A stretch of DNA of 5,676 nt from Burkholderiales bacterium (GTDB taxonomy: Bacteria > Pseudomonadota > Gammaproteobacteria > Burkholderiales > Burkholderiaceae_C): NCBI GenBank assembly GCA_947448105.1, contig CANFNE010000168.1, positions 1 to 5,676 of the forward strand, written 5' to 3'. The position numbers and the translations under genes are program-made. Below the pieces are notes generated by a model. That model did no database searches. It was not told the DNA's origin and saw only the letters and a list, made by a program, of their open reading frames with translations. Each line of letters starts with the position of its first letter. Within the stretch, counting starts at the first letter, position 1. Positions 1-5,580 of the stretch are shown here, piece by piece.

Positions 1-728
1 CGGCGGTTGTTGGCGTCCAGGCGCACCACGTCGGCCACCGTGCCCAGGGCGACGAGTGGCAGCAGCGCATCTAATTTAGGCTGTGTGGCCGCATCAAACA
101 CGCCGCGCGAGCGCAACTCACTGCGCAGCGCCAACAGCACATAAAACATCACGCCCACACCGGCCAGGGCTTTGCTCTCGAAAGTGCAGCCGGGCTGATT
201 CGGGTTGACGATGACGTCGGCCTCTGGCAGGGCGGCGCCTGGCAGGTGGTGGTCGGTCACCAGCACCTGCAGGCCCAGGGCTTTGGCGTGCGCCACGCCT
301 TCCAGGCTGGCAATGCCGTTGTCCACGGTAATCAGCACATCGGCGCCCTGGTCAAAGACGCGTTGTGAAATCGGCGCAGTCAGGCCGTAGCCGTCCACCA
401 CGCGGTCGGGAACCAGGTAGTTGACGTGCTGCGCGCCCAGCAGGCGCAGGCCGCGCACTGCCACGGCGCATGCGGTGGCGCCGTCGCAGTCGTAGTCGGC
501 CACGATGCACAGGCGCTTTTGCGCGGCAATGGCGTCTGCCAGCAAGACGGCGGCTTCGCGCGCGCCTTTGAGGCCGTCAGGCGGCAGCAGTTTGGACAGG
601 GCGTTGTCCAGCTCGTCAGGCTGGGTCACGCCGCGCGCGGCGTAGAGCTGCGCCAAGAGCGGGTGAACGCCGGCCTGTTCGAGCGCCCAGACGCTGCGGG
701 GTGGGATGTCGCGGGGGGTGATGTTCAT
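1..728 (-). CDS. recJ: RecJ single-stranded-DNA-specific 5'-3' exonuclease, N-terminal part (cut by window edge)
   Basis: RecJ is a cytoplasmic DHH-family exonuclease that degrades single-stranded DNA 5' to 3' using Mn/Mg, acting in RecF-pathway recombination, mismatch repair and base-excision repair. The visible 242 codons carry the DHH phosphoesterase signatures in order: DYDCDG at residues 78-83, VDNG at 135-138, TDHH at 158-161, the segment VNPNQPGC at 174-181, and LGTVADVV at 228-235 with Asp233. These Asp and His residues are the expected metal ligands. The reading frame is open to the left edge; the family is usually about 570 residues, so more than half lies outside. The ATG at 728-726 overlaps the stop of the upstream RpfE-type gene as ATGA. 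No Shine-Dalgarno is visible before it (the upstream bases are an A-rich run), so translation is probably coupled to the preceding gene. Identification is confident. Confidence 0.96.
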   Translation of the reverse strand, partial: MNITPRDIPPRSVWALEQAGVHPLLAQLYAARGVTQPDELDNALSKLLPPDGLKGAREAAVLLADAIAAQKRLCIVADYDCDGATACAVAVRGLRLLGAQHVNYLVPDRVVDGYGLTAPISQRVFDQGADVLITVDNGIASLEGVAHAKALGLQVLVTDHHLPGAALPEADVIVNPNQPGCTFESKALAGVGVMFYVLLALRSELRSRGVFDAATQPKLDALLPLVALGTVADVVRLDANNR

Positions 729-1669
729 AGGTTTTTCAAAAGGGCGGTGGGGGGCGTGCTGCGCAGTGTGGCGCCGACGCGCTGCAAAAGGCTGCGCGGC
801 TGCAGGCTCCAAGTGCGGGCGGTGTGCTTGCCGCACAGCGTGAGGGTAGGGCGACCGGCGTCATTGGATTGGCGCAGCTGTTCCAGAGCCCGCGCCATGT
901 CCGCCAGCGGGCCGCTATCCAGCGCCTGCCAGGTCTGCGCCCAGGCGGCGGCGTCGTCGCGCAGCGCGGGGGCTTGCAGCGAGTGGAGCACGGTGGCTTG
1001 CAAAAATGGCGGTGCGTCTGCGGGCAGATCGCCGGTGCCACTGAGCCAAAACGAGTTCACCATGGGCGCGCCGCGTGCCACCCGGGCGTCGTTGACAGGG
1101 TGGGTGTAGAGCAGCATCTGCATCTCGTTTTGCAGGCGGCGCACCAAGCGCGCGGCCTCGGTGCGCGGCATCCAGGGATCCACTTTTTGTCCGCGCACGC
1201 GCTCAATGGAAGCTGTGGCCAGGCCGCGCAGGGCCTCGCCTTGCACCAGCCAGGTGTCGGTTTGCACAAAGTGCAGCACCAGGCCGTCTTCCAGGAAATA
1301 CGGGGCCATGGCCTGCAGCAGCGCCAGCGACTCGTCCGCTTCCAGGCGCAAATCCGCCGGGTCTTGCATGGCGATGTGGTCGGCGTGGACCGTCAGGTGG
1401 CAGGGGGTGACAAGCCCCCAGGCCGCGCCAGGCAGCGTGTGAGACAGGGCACGTGCGCGCATCGCCGCCCAGGGTATGAGGCCGTCGGCAAAGGCGTTTT
1501 GGCTCACTACGCGCTCGCTCAGGGGCGACAGGTCGCTGGCGTGGCCAGTGAGATCGCCGTCGGGCGTCAGGGTGCGTAGCAGCGTTTTGAGGTGTGGCAG
1601 TTCCAGCCCCTCCAGCGCCGCCTGGCATGGGGGGCCGAGCGGTGCGGCAAAGGGAATCACAAGGTGCAT
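725..1669 (-). CDS. RpfE-type conserved protein of unknown function
   Basis: The product is 314 residues from the chosen start, with no signal peptide or membrane segment, so probably cytoplasmic. It resembles the 'regulatory protein RpfE type' family, some members of which are labelled phosphoglycerate mutase-like in databases; I do not consider an enzymatic role shown. Recognisable conserved stretches are the segment from GLVTPCHLTVHADH (85-98), YTHPVNDARVARG (188-200), the Asn-Ser-Phe-Trp-Leu block ending in SGTG (205-213), and LTLCGKHTARTWSL near the C terminus. From memory, rpfE also sits beside recJ in Xanthomonas, which supports the family call. An in-frame ATG at 1717 would add 16 residues, but those are poorly conserved in style and lie in the promoter region; the ATG at 1669 giving MHLVIPFAAP is preferred. 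It ends with a 4-base overlap into recJ, so the two are co-transcribed. Function unknown. Confidence 0.85.
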   Translation of the reverse strand: MHLVIPFAAPLGPPCQAALEGLELPHLKTLLRTLTPDGDLTGHASDLSPLSERVVSQNAFADGLIPWAAMRARALSHTLPGAAWGLVTPCHLTVHADHIAMQDPADLRLEADESLALLQAMAPYFLEDGLVLHFVQTDTWLVQGEALRGLATASIERVRGQKVDPWMPRTEAARLVRRLQNEMQMLLYTHPVNDARVARGAPMVNSFWLSGTGDLPADAPPFLQATVLHSLQAPALRDDAAAWAQTWQALDSGPLADMARALEQLRQSNDAGRPTLTLCGKHTARTWSLQPRSLLQRVGATLRSTPPTALLKNL

Positions 1670-1675
1670 GGGGCG

Positions 1676-1681
1676 ATTGTC
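1676..1681 (-). promoter_or_regulatory. Putative -10 element of the RpfE-recJ unit
   Basis: On the minus strand the hexamer GACAAT (4 of 6 matches to TATAAT) ends only 6 bases before the ATG at 1669. A start 6-7 bases downstream of the hexamer would fall on or beside the A of the start codon, implying a leaderless or nearly leaderless transcript. No convincing -35 is seen at 16-18 bases upstream, and no good Shine-Dalgarno lies before the ATG. This is inference from sequence only. Confidence 0.4.
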
Positions 1682-1728
1682 TCGCACCGGCGCCGCCAGA
1701 CCCGCGCCCGGCTGCACCGCGCCCCTGC

Positions 1729-1734
1729 GACAAT
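1729..1734 (+). promoter_or_regulatory. Putative -10 element of the lipoprotein-lolCD operon
   Basis: GACAAT on the plus strand, 28 bases before the ATG of the small lipoprotein gene. Initiation near 1741 would leave a leader of about 21 bases that includes the AAGGA ribosome binding site. No good -35 match is visible. It is the same hexamer used on the opposite strand at 1681-1676, so the two units appear to fire divergently from a 93-base region. Confidence 0.4.
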
Positions 1735-1751
1735 CAGCCCTTCAGACAAGC

Positions 1752-1756
1752 AAGGA
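1752..1756 (+). promoter_or_regulatory. Ribosome binding site of the small lipoprotein gene
   Basis: AAGGA followed by a 6-base spacer (TTTTCA) and ATG at 1763. It fixes the start at 1763 rather than any upstream in-frame start, and is the clearest Shine-Dalgarno in the first half of the window. Confidence 0.75.
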
Positions 1757-1762
1757 TTTTCA

Positions 1763-1915
1763 ATGAAGTGGTTTTTTATCCTGACAGTGGCGTCAGCCTG
1801 CACGGGCTGCGCCGTGGTGGCGTTGGCCGACGCGGTGGTGACCACGGGGGCGGTGGTGGTCAAGACCGGCGTCAAGGCGGCCGGCGCGGTCGTGGGCGCG
1901 GTGTTGCCTGACTAG
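1763..1915 (+). CDS. Small predicted lipoprotein, 50 residues
   Basis: A 50-residue protein starting MKWFFILTVASACTGCAVV. Lys2 and a hydrophobic run (residues 3-12) form a short lipoprotein-type signal peptide. Two cysteines could be the lipidated residue: Cys16 in CTGC, which has the usual Gly-Cys ending but Cys at -3, or Cys13 in ASAC, which fits the general lipobox rule better but leaves a signal of only 12 residues. Neither has Asp at +2, so outer-membrane sorting would be expected. The mature part is a low-complexity Val/Ala/Gly/Thr run with two Lys, ending PD, resembling the tiny lipoproteins common in Comamonadaceae, whose function I do not know. AAGGA precedes the start with a 6-base spacer. 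The stop is 5 bases before lolC, so it is the first gene of the operon and could be a client of the machine encoded downstream. Longer in-frame starts upstream lack a ribosome site and break the signal peptide. Confidence 0.78.
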   Translation: MKWFFILTVASACTGCAVVALADAVVTTGAVVVKTGVKAAGAVVGAVLPD

Positions 1916-1920
1916 CTGCA

Positions 1921-3189
1921 ATGTCCATGCTGCAAAACTTGCCCTTCGAACTGCGCATTGGCTGGCGTTACACCCGTGCAGGGCGTTCGACGCGGCGCAA
2001 TGGCTTTATTTCCTTTATCTCGGGCGTGTCCATGCTGGGGATTGCGCTGGGGGTGGCGGCGCTGATCATCGTGCTCAGTGTGATGAACGGCTTTCAGAAA
2101 GAAGTGCGTGACCGCATGCTCAGCGTGGTCTCGCACATCGAAATCTATGCTTTGGGCGGCGCCGCGTTGTTGGATCCGGCGCAAACGCTGCGTGAGGCCC
2201 GTTCGAACCGCCAGGTAATTGGCGCAGCGCCTTTCATTGCCGCCCAGGCGCTGCTGGCGCGCGGTGAAGACATGAAGGGTGTCTTGGTGCGCGGTATTGA
2301 TCCGGCGCTTGAGCCCGAGGTGAGCGACTTGGCCACGCCTGGTCAGCAATCCGTATTGCAGCAGCTGCAGCCCGGTGGCTTTGGTGTAGTTCTAGGGGGC
2401 GAGTTGGCTCGCTCCATGGGCGTGCACCTGGGCGACGTGGTGACGCTGGTGGCGCCCAGTGGGCAGGTGACGCCTGCGGGAGTGGTGCCGCGCCTGAAGC
2501 AAATGACGGTGGTGGGCACCTTTGACTCGGGCCATTTCGAATACGACTCCACGCTGGCGCTGGTGCATTGGCAAGACGCGGCCAAGATTTTTCGCCTGGA
2601 AGGCCCCACCGGCGTGCGCCTGAAGCTGCGCGACCTGCACCAGGCGCGCGAGGTGGCGCAAGACCTGAGCCGCAGCCTGACGGGCGACCTGCTCGTGCGC
2701 GACTGGACGCGGCAAAACCGCAGCTGGTTTGCCGCGGTGCAGGTGGAAAAACGCATGATGTTCATCATCCTGACCCTGATCGTGGCGGTGGCCGCTTTCA
2801 ACCTGGTCAGCACCCTGGTGATGACCGTGACCGACAAGCGCGCAGATATTGCGATATTGCGCACCCTGGGGGCGAGCCCGGCCAGCATCATGGGCATTTT
2901 TATGGTGCAAGGGGCGATGGTCGGAGTGATTGGCACGGGCGCCGGCTTGCTGCTGGGTCTGGGCGTGGCGTTCAATATTGATGTGATCGTGCCCGGGCTG
3001 GAGCACCTGCTGGGCGCCACCTTTTTGCCGCAAGACATTTACCTGATCAGCCGAATGCCCAGCGATCCGCAGCAGGCCGACATTGTGCCGGTGGCGCTGA
3101 TCAGTCTGTTGATGGCTTTTGTGGCCACGCTGTACCCGAGCTGGCGTGCCTCGCAAATCAACCCCGCCGAGGCGCTGCGCTATGAATAA
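1921..3189 (+). CDS. lolC: Lipoprotein-releasing ABC transporter permease, LolC/LolE family (LolC- or LolF-like)
   Basis: This 422-residue inner-membrane protein belongs to the permease part of the Lol system, which extracts mature outer-membrane lipoproteins from the inner membrane using LolD ATPase energy and passes them to periplasmic LolA. Layout: short cytoplasmic N terminus with FELRIGWRYTRAG, membrane segment 1 at about 30-55, a periplasmic domain to about 277, then segments at about 279-301, 322-351 and 388-406. KRADIAILRTLGAS (306-319) is the cytoplasmic coupling region facing LolD, and the C terminus PSWRASQINPAEALRYE is typical of the family. Residues 178-195, within VAPSGQVTPAGVVPRLKQ, align by eye with the LolC-specific hook that binds LolA, which argues for LolC or the hybrid LolF over LolE. 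Length is slightly above E. coli LolC. No Shine-Dalgarno precedes the ATG; the 5-base gap after the lipoprotein stop suggests coupling. It overlaps lolD by 8 bases. Confidence 0.95.
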   Translation: MSMLQNLPFELRIGWRYTRAGRSTRRNGFISFISGVSMLGIALGVAALIIVLSVMNGFQKEVRDRMLSVVSHIEIYALGGAALLDPAQTLREARSNRQVIGAAPFIAAQALLARGEDMKGVLVRGIDPALEPEVSDLATPGQQSVLQQLQPGGFGVVLGGELARSMGVHLGDVVTLVAPSGQVTPAGVVPRLKQMTVVGTFDSGHFEYDSTLALVHWQDAAKIFRLEGPTGVRLKLRDLHQAREVAQDLSRSLTGDLLVRDWTRQNRSWFAAVQVEKRMMFIILTLIVAVAAFNLVSTLVMTVTDKRADIAILRTLGASPASIMGIFMVQGAMVGVIGTGAGLLLGLGVAFNIDVIVPGLEHLLGATFLPQDIYLISRMPSDPQQADIVPVALISLLMAFVATLYPSWRASQINPAEALRYE

Positions 3190-3877
3190 TTCCAAAGCCA
3201 TCCTGCAGTGCATGGGCTTGCGCAAGCGCTTTGCCGAGGGGCGGCTGGACGTGACCGTGCTGCAAGGTGTTGATCTTGCGGTGCACCGGGGCGAGACGCT
3301 GGCTATTGTGGGTAGTTCGGGTTCGGGTAAATCGACCTTGCTGCATTTGCTCGGCGGCCTGGACGCGCCCAGTGGCGGCAGCGTCAGCCTGTGCGGCGAG
3401 CCACTGGCGGGGCTGGACGCCGGGGCGCAAGGCCGCCTGCGCAACCGCCACCTGGGCTTTGTCTACCAGTTCCACCACCTGCTGCCCGAGTTCAGCGCGC
3501 TGGAAAACGTGGCCATGCCACTGACGATTCGCCGCGCGGCGCCCGCGCTTGCCAGCGCCAAGGCGCGCGCCATGCTTGAGCGCGTGGGCCTGGCCGAGCG
3601 ACTGCACCACCGCCCGGCCGAACTCTCGGGCGGCGAGCGCCAGCGTGTGGCCATTGCCCGCGCCCTGGTCACCCAGCCGGACTGCGTGCTCGCCGACGAG
3701 CCCACAGGCAACCTGGACCGCAGCACCGCCGACGGCGTGTTTGATTTGATGCTCAGCCTGGCCCGCGAACACGGCACCGCCTTCGTGCTGGTAACCCACG
3801 ACGCCAGCCTGGCGCAGCGCTGCAGCCGGCAATTGCGCCTAGAGCAAGGTCAACTCCAGCAACTGTTGACCGAATAA
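3182..3877 (+). CDS. lolD: LolD, ATP-binding subunit of the lipoprotein-releasing system
   Basis: LolD is the cytoplasmic ATPase that drives lipoprotein release through LolC/LolE. The 231-residue product has every ABC motif: Walker A GSSGSGKS at 44-51, Q-loop Gln96 in VYQFHHLLPEF, signature LSGGE at 148-152, Walker B CVLADE at 168-173 with catalytic Glu173, D-loop GNLDR at 176-180, and H-loop His206 in VTHD. QFHHLLPEFSALENV is characteristic of LolD within the MacB/FtsE/LolD group. The chosen ATG at 3182 lies inside the last codons of lolC (8-base overlap), with GAGG at 3169-3172 nine bases upstream as a ribosome site; a start at 3119 would add 21 non-homologous residues read inside lolC. Length matches the family (about 230). 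No lolE follows directly. Confidence 0.96.
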   Translation: MNNSKAILQCMGLRKRFAEGRLDVTVLQGVDLAVHRGETLAIVGSSGSGKSTLLHLLGGLDAPSGGSVSLCGEPLAGLDAGAQGRLRNRHLGFVYQFHHLLPEFSALENVAMPLTIRRAAPALASAKARAMLERVGLAERLHHRPAELSGGERQRVAIARALVTQPDCVLADEPTGNLDRSTADGVFDLMLSLAREHGTAFVLVTHDASLAQRCSRQLRLEQGQLQQLLTE

Positions 3878-3891
3878 AGAAACGCCTGAAG

Positions 3892-3897
3892 AAAGGG
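3892..3897 (+). promoter_or_regulatory. Ribosome binding site that decides the exported hydrolase start
   Basis: AAAGGG lies 4 bases before a GTG at 3902 and 7 bases before an ATG at 3905 in the same frame. The spacing and codon type favour ATG 3905. Confidence 0.6.
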
Positions 3898-3904
3898 CAA
3901 AGTG

Positions 3905-4726
3905 ATGCGTTGGATCCGTATTCTGTTGTGCGTTGGTGTTTTCTTGCCCTCGGTGCGCGCGGCCGACTTGACGCAGGGTTTAACGGAGGCACAAATGGCG
4001 CCGGGCCGGATGCTGCGCTTGGAGTCCGCCCGTGAAGGGGCGCAAATTCCGGTGTACCTGCGCGCTACGCCCGACGCCAAGGCGACTTTGGTCTTGCTGC
4101 CCGGCGGCAGTGGTGGTATTGGCAAGATCGGGCCCCAAGGTTGGCCCGATGGCGCGAACTTTTTGGTGCGCAGCGCGCCGCTGTTTGCGGCCAAAGGCTT
4201 TCACCTGGCCATCGTGGCCCGCCCCAGTGACCAGACCGACATGGACTACCCGTTTCGCGTCAGCGCACCGGCCATGGACGATCTGCGCCGCGTGCTGCGC
4301 CAGGTGCGAAGCAGCTTCGCAGGCCCGGTGTGGGTGGTGGGCACCAGCCGGGGCACGGTCTCCGGCACTGCGGCGGCCATCGCCCTGCGTGAAGAAGGCT
4401 TGATCGACGGCCTGGTACTCACTTCCAGCGTGACTGCTGCCAAAACCCCAGGTGCGGTACCGATGCAGGCGCTGGACAAGATCAGCATTCCCGTGCTGGT
4501 GGTGCACCATGAAAAAGACGCGTGCCGCGTGTGCCGCCCCGACGAAGCGCTGGCCATTGACCGGGGCCTGGTCAACAGCCGCCGACACGCGTTCCTGATG
4601 TTCAGCGGCGGCGAGGGCGAAAGCGGCAACCCCTGCGAGGCTTTGCACTTTCACGGATTCATTGGCGCAGAGCCGCAGGCGGTCGAACGCATTGCCGATT
4701 GGATCGCGGCCACGCCGCTGCCATGA
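3905..4726 (+). CDS. Exported alpha/beta hydrolase, unknown substrate
   Basis: A 273-residue predicted periplasmic protein. A Sec-type signal peptide is clear: MRWIRILLCVGVFLPSVRA then ADL, with Arg residues, a hydrophobic core and an Ala-x-Ala-like site near residue 19-20. The mature part has alpha/beta hydrolase features: LLPGGSGG (about 64-71) suits an oxyanion-hole loop, VVGTSRGT (145-152) is the nucleophile elbow with Ser148, VVHHEKDAC (199-207) supplies Asp205 as likely acid, and HFHGFIG (248-254) supplies His250 as likely base. The triad is therefore complete. Cys207 and Cys210 form a CRVC motif next to the acid, with Cys244 near the His loop; a periplasmic disulfide is possible. Start at 3905 is chosen from the ribosome site; GTG 3902 would add one Met. 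It begins 27 bases after lolD and its stop overlaps tatD as ATGA. Esterase, peptidase or dienelactone hydrolase-like activity are all possible. Confidence 0.85.
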   Translation: MRWIRILLCVGVFLPSVRAADLTQGLTEAQMAPGRMLRLESAREGAQIPVYLRATPDAKATLVLLPGGSGGIGKIGPQGWPDGANFLVRSAPLFAAKGFHLAIVARPSDQTDMDYPFRVSAPAMDDLRRVLRQVRSSFAGPVWVVGTSRGTVSGTAAAIALREEGLIDGLVLTSSVTAAKTPGAVPMQALDKISIPVLVVHHEKDACRVCRPDEALAIDRGLVNSRRHAFLMFSGGEGESGNPCEALHFHGFIGAEPQAVERIADWIAATPLP

Positions 4727-5574
4727 CGGCGGCCTGGATCGACACCCATTGCCATCTGGACGCGGCAGAGTTCGGCACCCTGGGGCAGGCCGACGCGATG
4801 CGCTTGGCGGCGCGCGACATGGGCGTGCGCCACTGCGTGATACCGGCGGTGGAGGCTGCGAACTGGGACACGGTGCGCACACTTGCGCAGCGCTGGGGCG
4901 ACAGTTATTGCCTGGGAATCCACCCTTTGTACGTGCCGCAGGCCAGCGACGCGGATTTGCAGGCGCTGCAAGTGCAAATCGCCCAGCACCGCGACGATCC
5001 GCGCCTGGTGGCGGTGGGTGAGATCGGCCTGGATTTCTTTGTGCCGGCCTTGTGCACGCCCGTCCTGCGGGAAAAACAGGAGCGCTTTTACTGCGCCCAA
5101 CTGCAAATGGCCGCGCACGCCAACCTGCCTGTCGTGTTGCACGTGCGCCGCAGCGCCGACCGGCTGCTCAAGCACTTGCGCGCTTTGCGCCCGGCGGCGG
5201 GTTGGCGTGGCATCGCGCATGCTTTTAACGGCAGCGCGGTGCAGGCGCAGGCCTTTGTTGCCCTGGGTTTCAAGCTGGGTTTTGGCGGCGCGCTCACTTT
5301 TGAGCGCGCCTTGCAACTGCGCCGCCTGGCGCAAAGCCTGCCTTTGGACGCCATTGTTTTAGAGACAGACGCGCCCGATATTCCGCCCCATTGGCTCTAT
5401 GCCACAGCTCAGGCGCGCCAAAGCGGTGCCACGCAGGCGCACAACACGCCTGCAGAAATTCCGCGCATCGCCCACGTGCTGGCGCAGTTGCGCGGCATTG
5501 AACTAGAAGAACTCCAGGCTGCCGTCTGGCGCAACGCCCAAAGCGCCCTTCCCAAACTCGCTTCATTGACCTAA
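4723..5574 (+). CDS. TatD-family metal-dependent hydrolase (YjjV-like)
   Basis: A 283-residue cytoplasmic TIM-barrel metallohydrolase; TatD relatives are Mg/Mn-dependent DNases or act on other phosphoesters, and the substrate of the YjjV-like branch is uncertain. Metal ligands are all visible: THCH with His9 and His11, VAVGEIGLDFF with Glu100, VVLHVRRSAD with His140, IAHAFNGSA with His166, and LETDAPDIPP with Asp216. The GIHPLYV motif (65-71) and ETDAPDIP wording are nearer to E. coli YjjV than to TatD itself. HAFNG replaces the HCFSG seen in many relatives; the His is kept. Length is a little above the usual 255-265, with the extra residues after Asp216 (about 224-243). ATG 4723 overlaps the hydrolase stop (ATGA); no strong ribosome site is seen, so translation is probably coupled. 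An upstream ATG at 4699 would lie inside the preceding gene and lengthens the protein before the conserved WIDTHCH start. Confidence 0.93.
   Translation: MTAAWIDTHCHLDAAEFGTLGQADAMRLAARDMGVRHCVIPAVEAANWDTVRTLAQRWGDSYCLGIHPLYVPQASDADLQALQVQIAQHRDDPRLVAVGEIGLDFFVPALCTPVLREKQERFYCAQLQMAAHANLPVVLHVRRSADRLLKHLRALRPAAGWRGIAHAFNGSAVQAQAFVALGFKLGFGGALTFERALQLRRLAQSLPLDAIVLETDAPDIPPHWLYATAQARQSGATQAHNTPAEIPRIAHVLAQLRGIELEELQAAVWRNAQSALPKLASLT
5287..5310. repeat. Perfect 9-bp inverted repeat inside the TatD-family gene
   Basis: GGCGCGCTC at 5287-5295 and GAGCGCGCC at 5302-5310 are exact reverse complements separated by a 6-base loop, ACTTTT. It lies within codons for GALTFERAL of the TatD-family protein. 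There is no following T-run, so it is not an intrinsic terminator of the plus-strand transcript. It may be chance in GC-rich coding sequence. Confidence 0.7.
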
Positions 5575-5580
5575 GCCACT

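Noticed and set aside
426..1109. A 227-codon plus-strand open frame spanning the recJ/RpfE junction
   Set aside because: It runs antisense to two well-supported genes and its translation is low-complexity Arg/Ala/Gly/Val-rich with no domain features.
824..1579. A 251-codon plus-strand open frame opposite the RpfE-type gene
   Set aside because: It is the antisense of a gene with recognisable conserved motifs, has no ribosome site or family resemblance, and long antisense frames are expected in GC-rich sequence.
1592..1762. A 57-codon N-terminal extension of the small lipoprotein
   Set aside because: It would read through the promoter region and antisense to the RpfE-type gene, lacks a ribosome site, and would bury the signal peptide.
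1800..1912. Tandem repeat in the GGCGGTGGT-rich part of the small lipoprotein gene
   Set aside because: The similarity comes from repeated Val/Ala/Gly codons with irregular spacing, not from a true repeat unit.
2392..3444. A 350-codon minus-strand open frame across lolC and lolD
   Set aside because: The composition is dominated by His, Arg, Gln and Ala, typical of antisense reading of GC-rich genes; lolC and lolD on the other strand are unmistakable.
3878..3904. Possible terminator between lolD and the exported hydrolase
   Set aside because: The 27-base gap has no inverted repeat or T-run; it holds only the ribosome site, so transcription likely continues.
3980..4882. A 300-codon minus-strand open frame across the hydrolase and tatD genes
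   Set aside because: It is a shadow frame opposite two genes with catalytic motifs, and no start signal is present.
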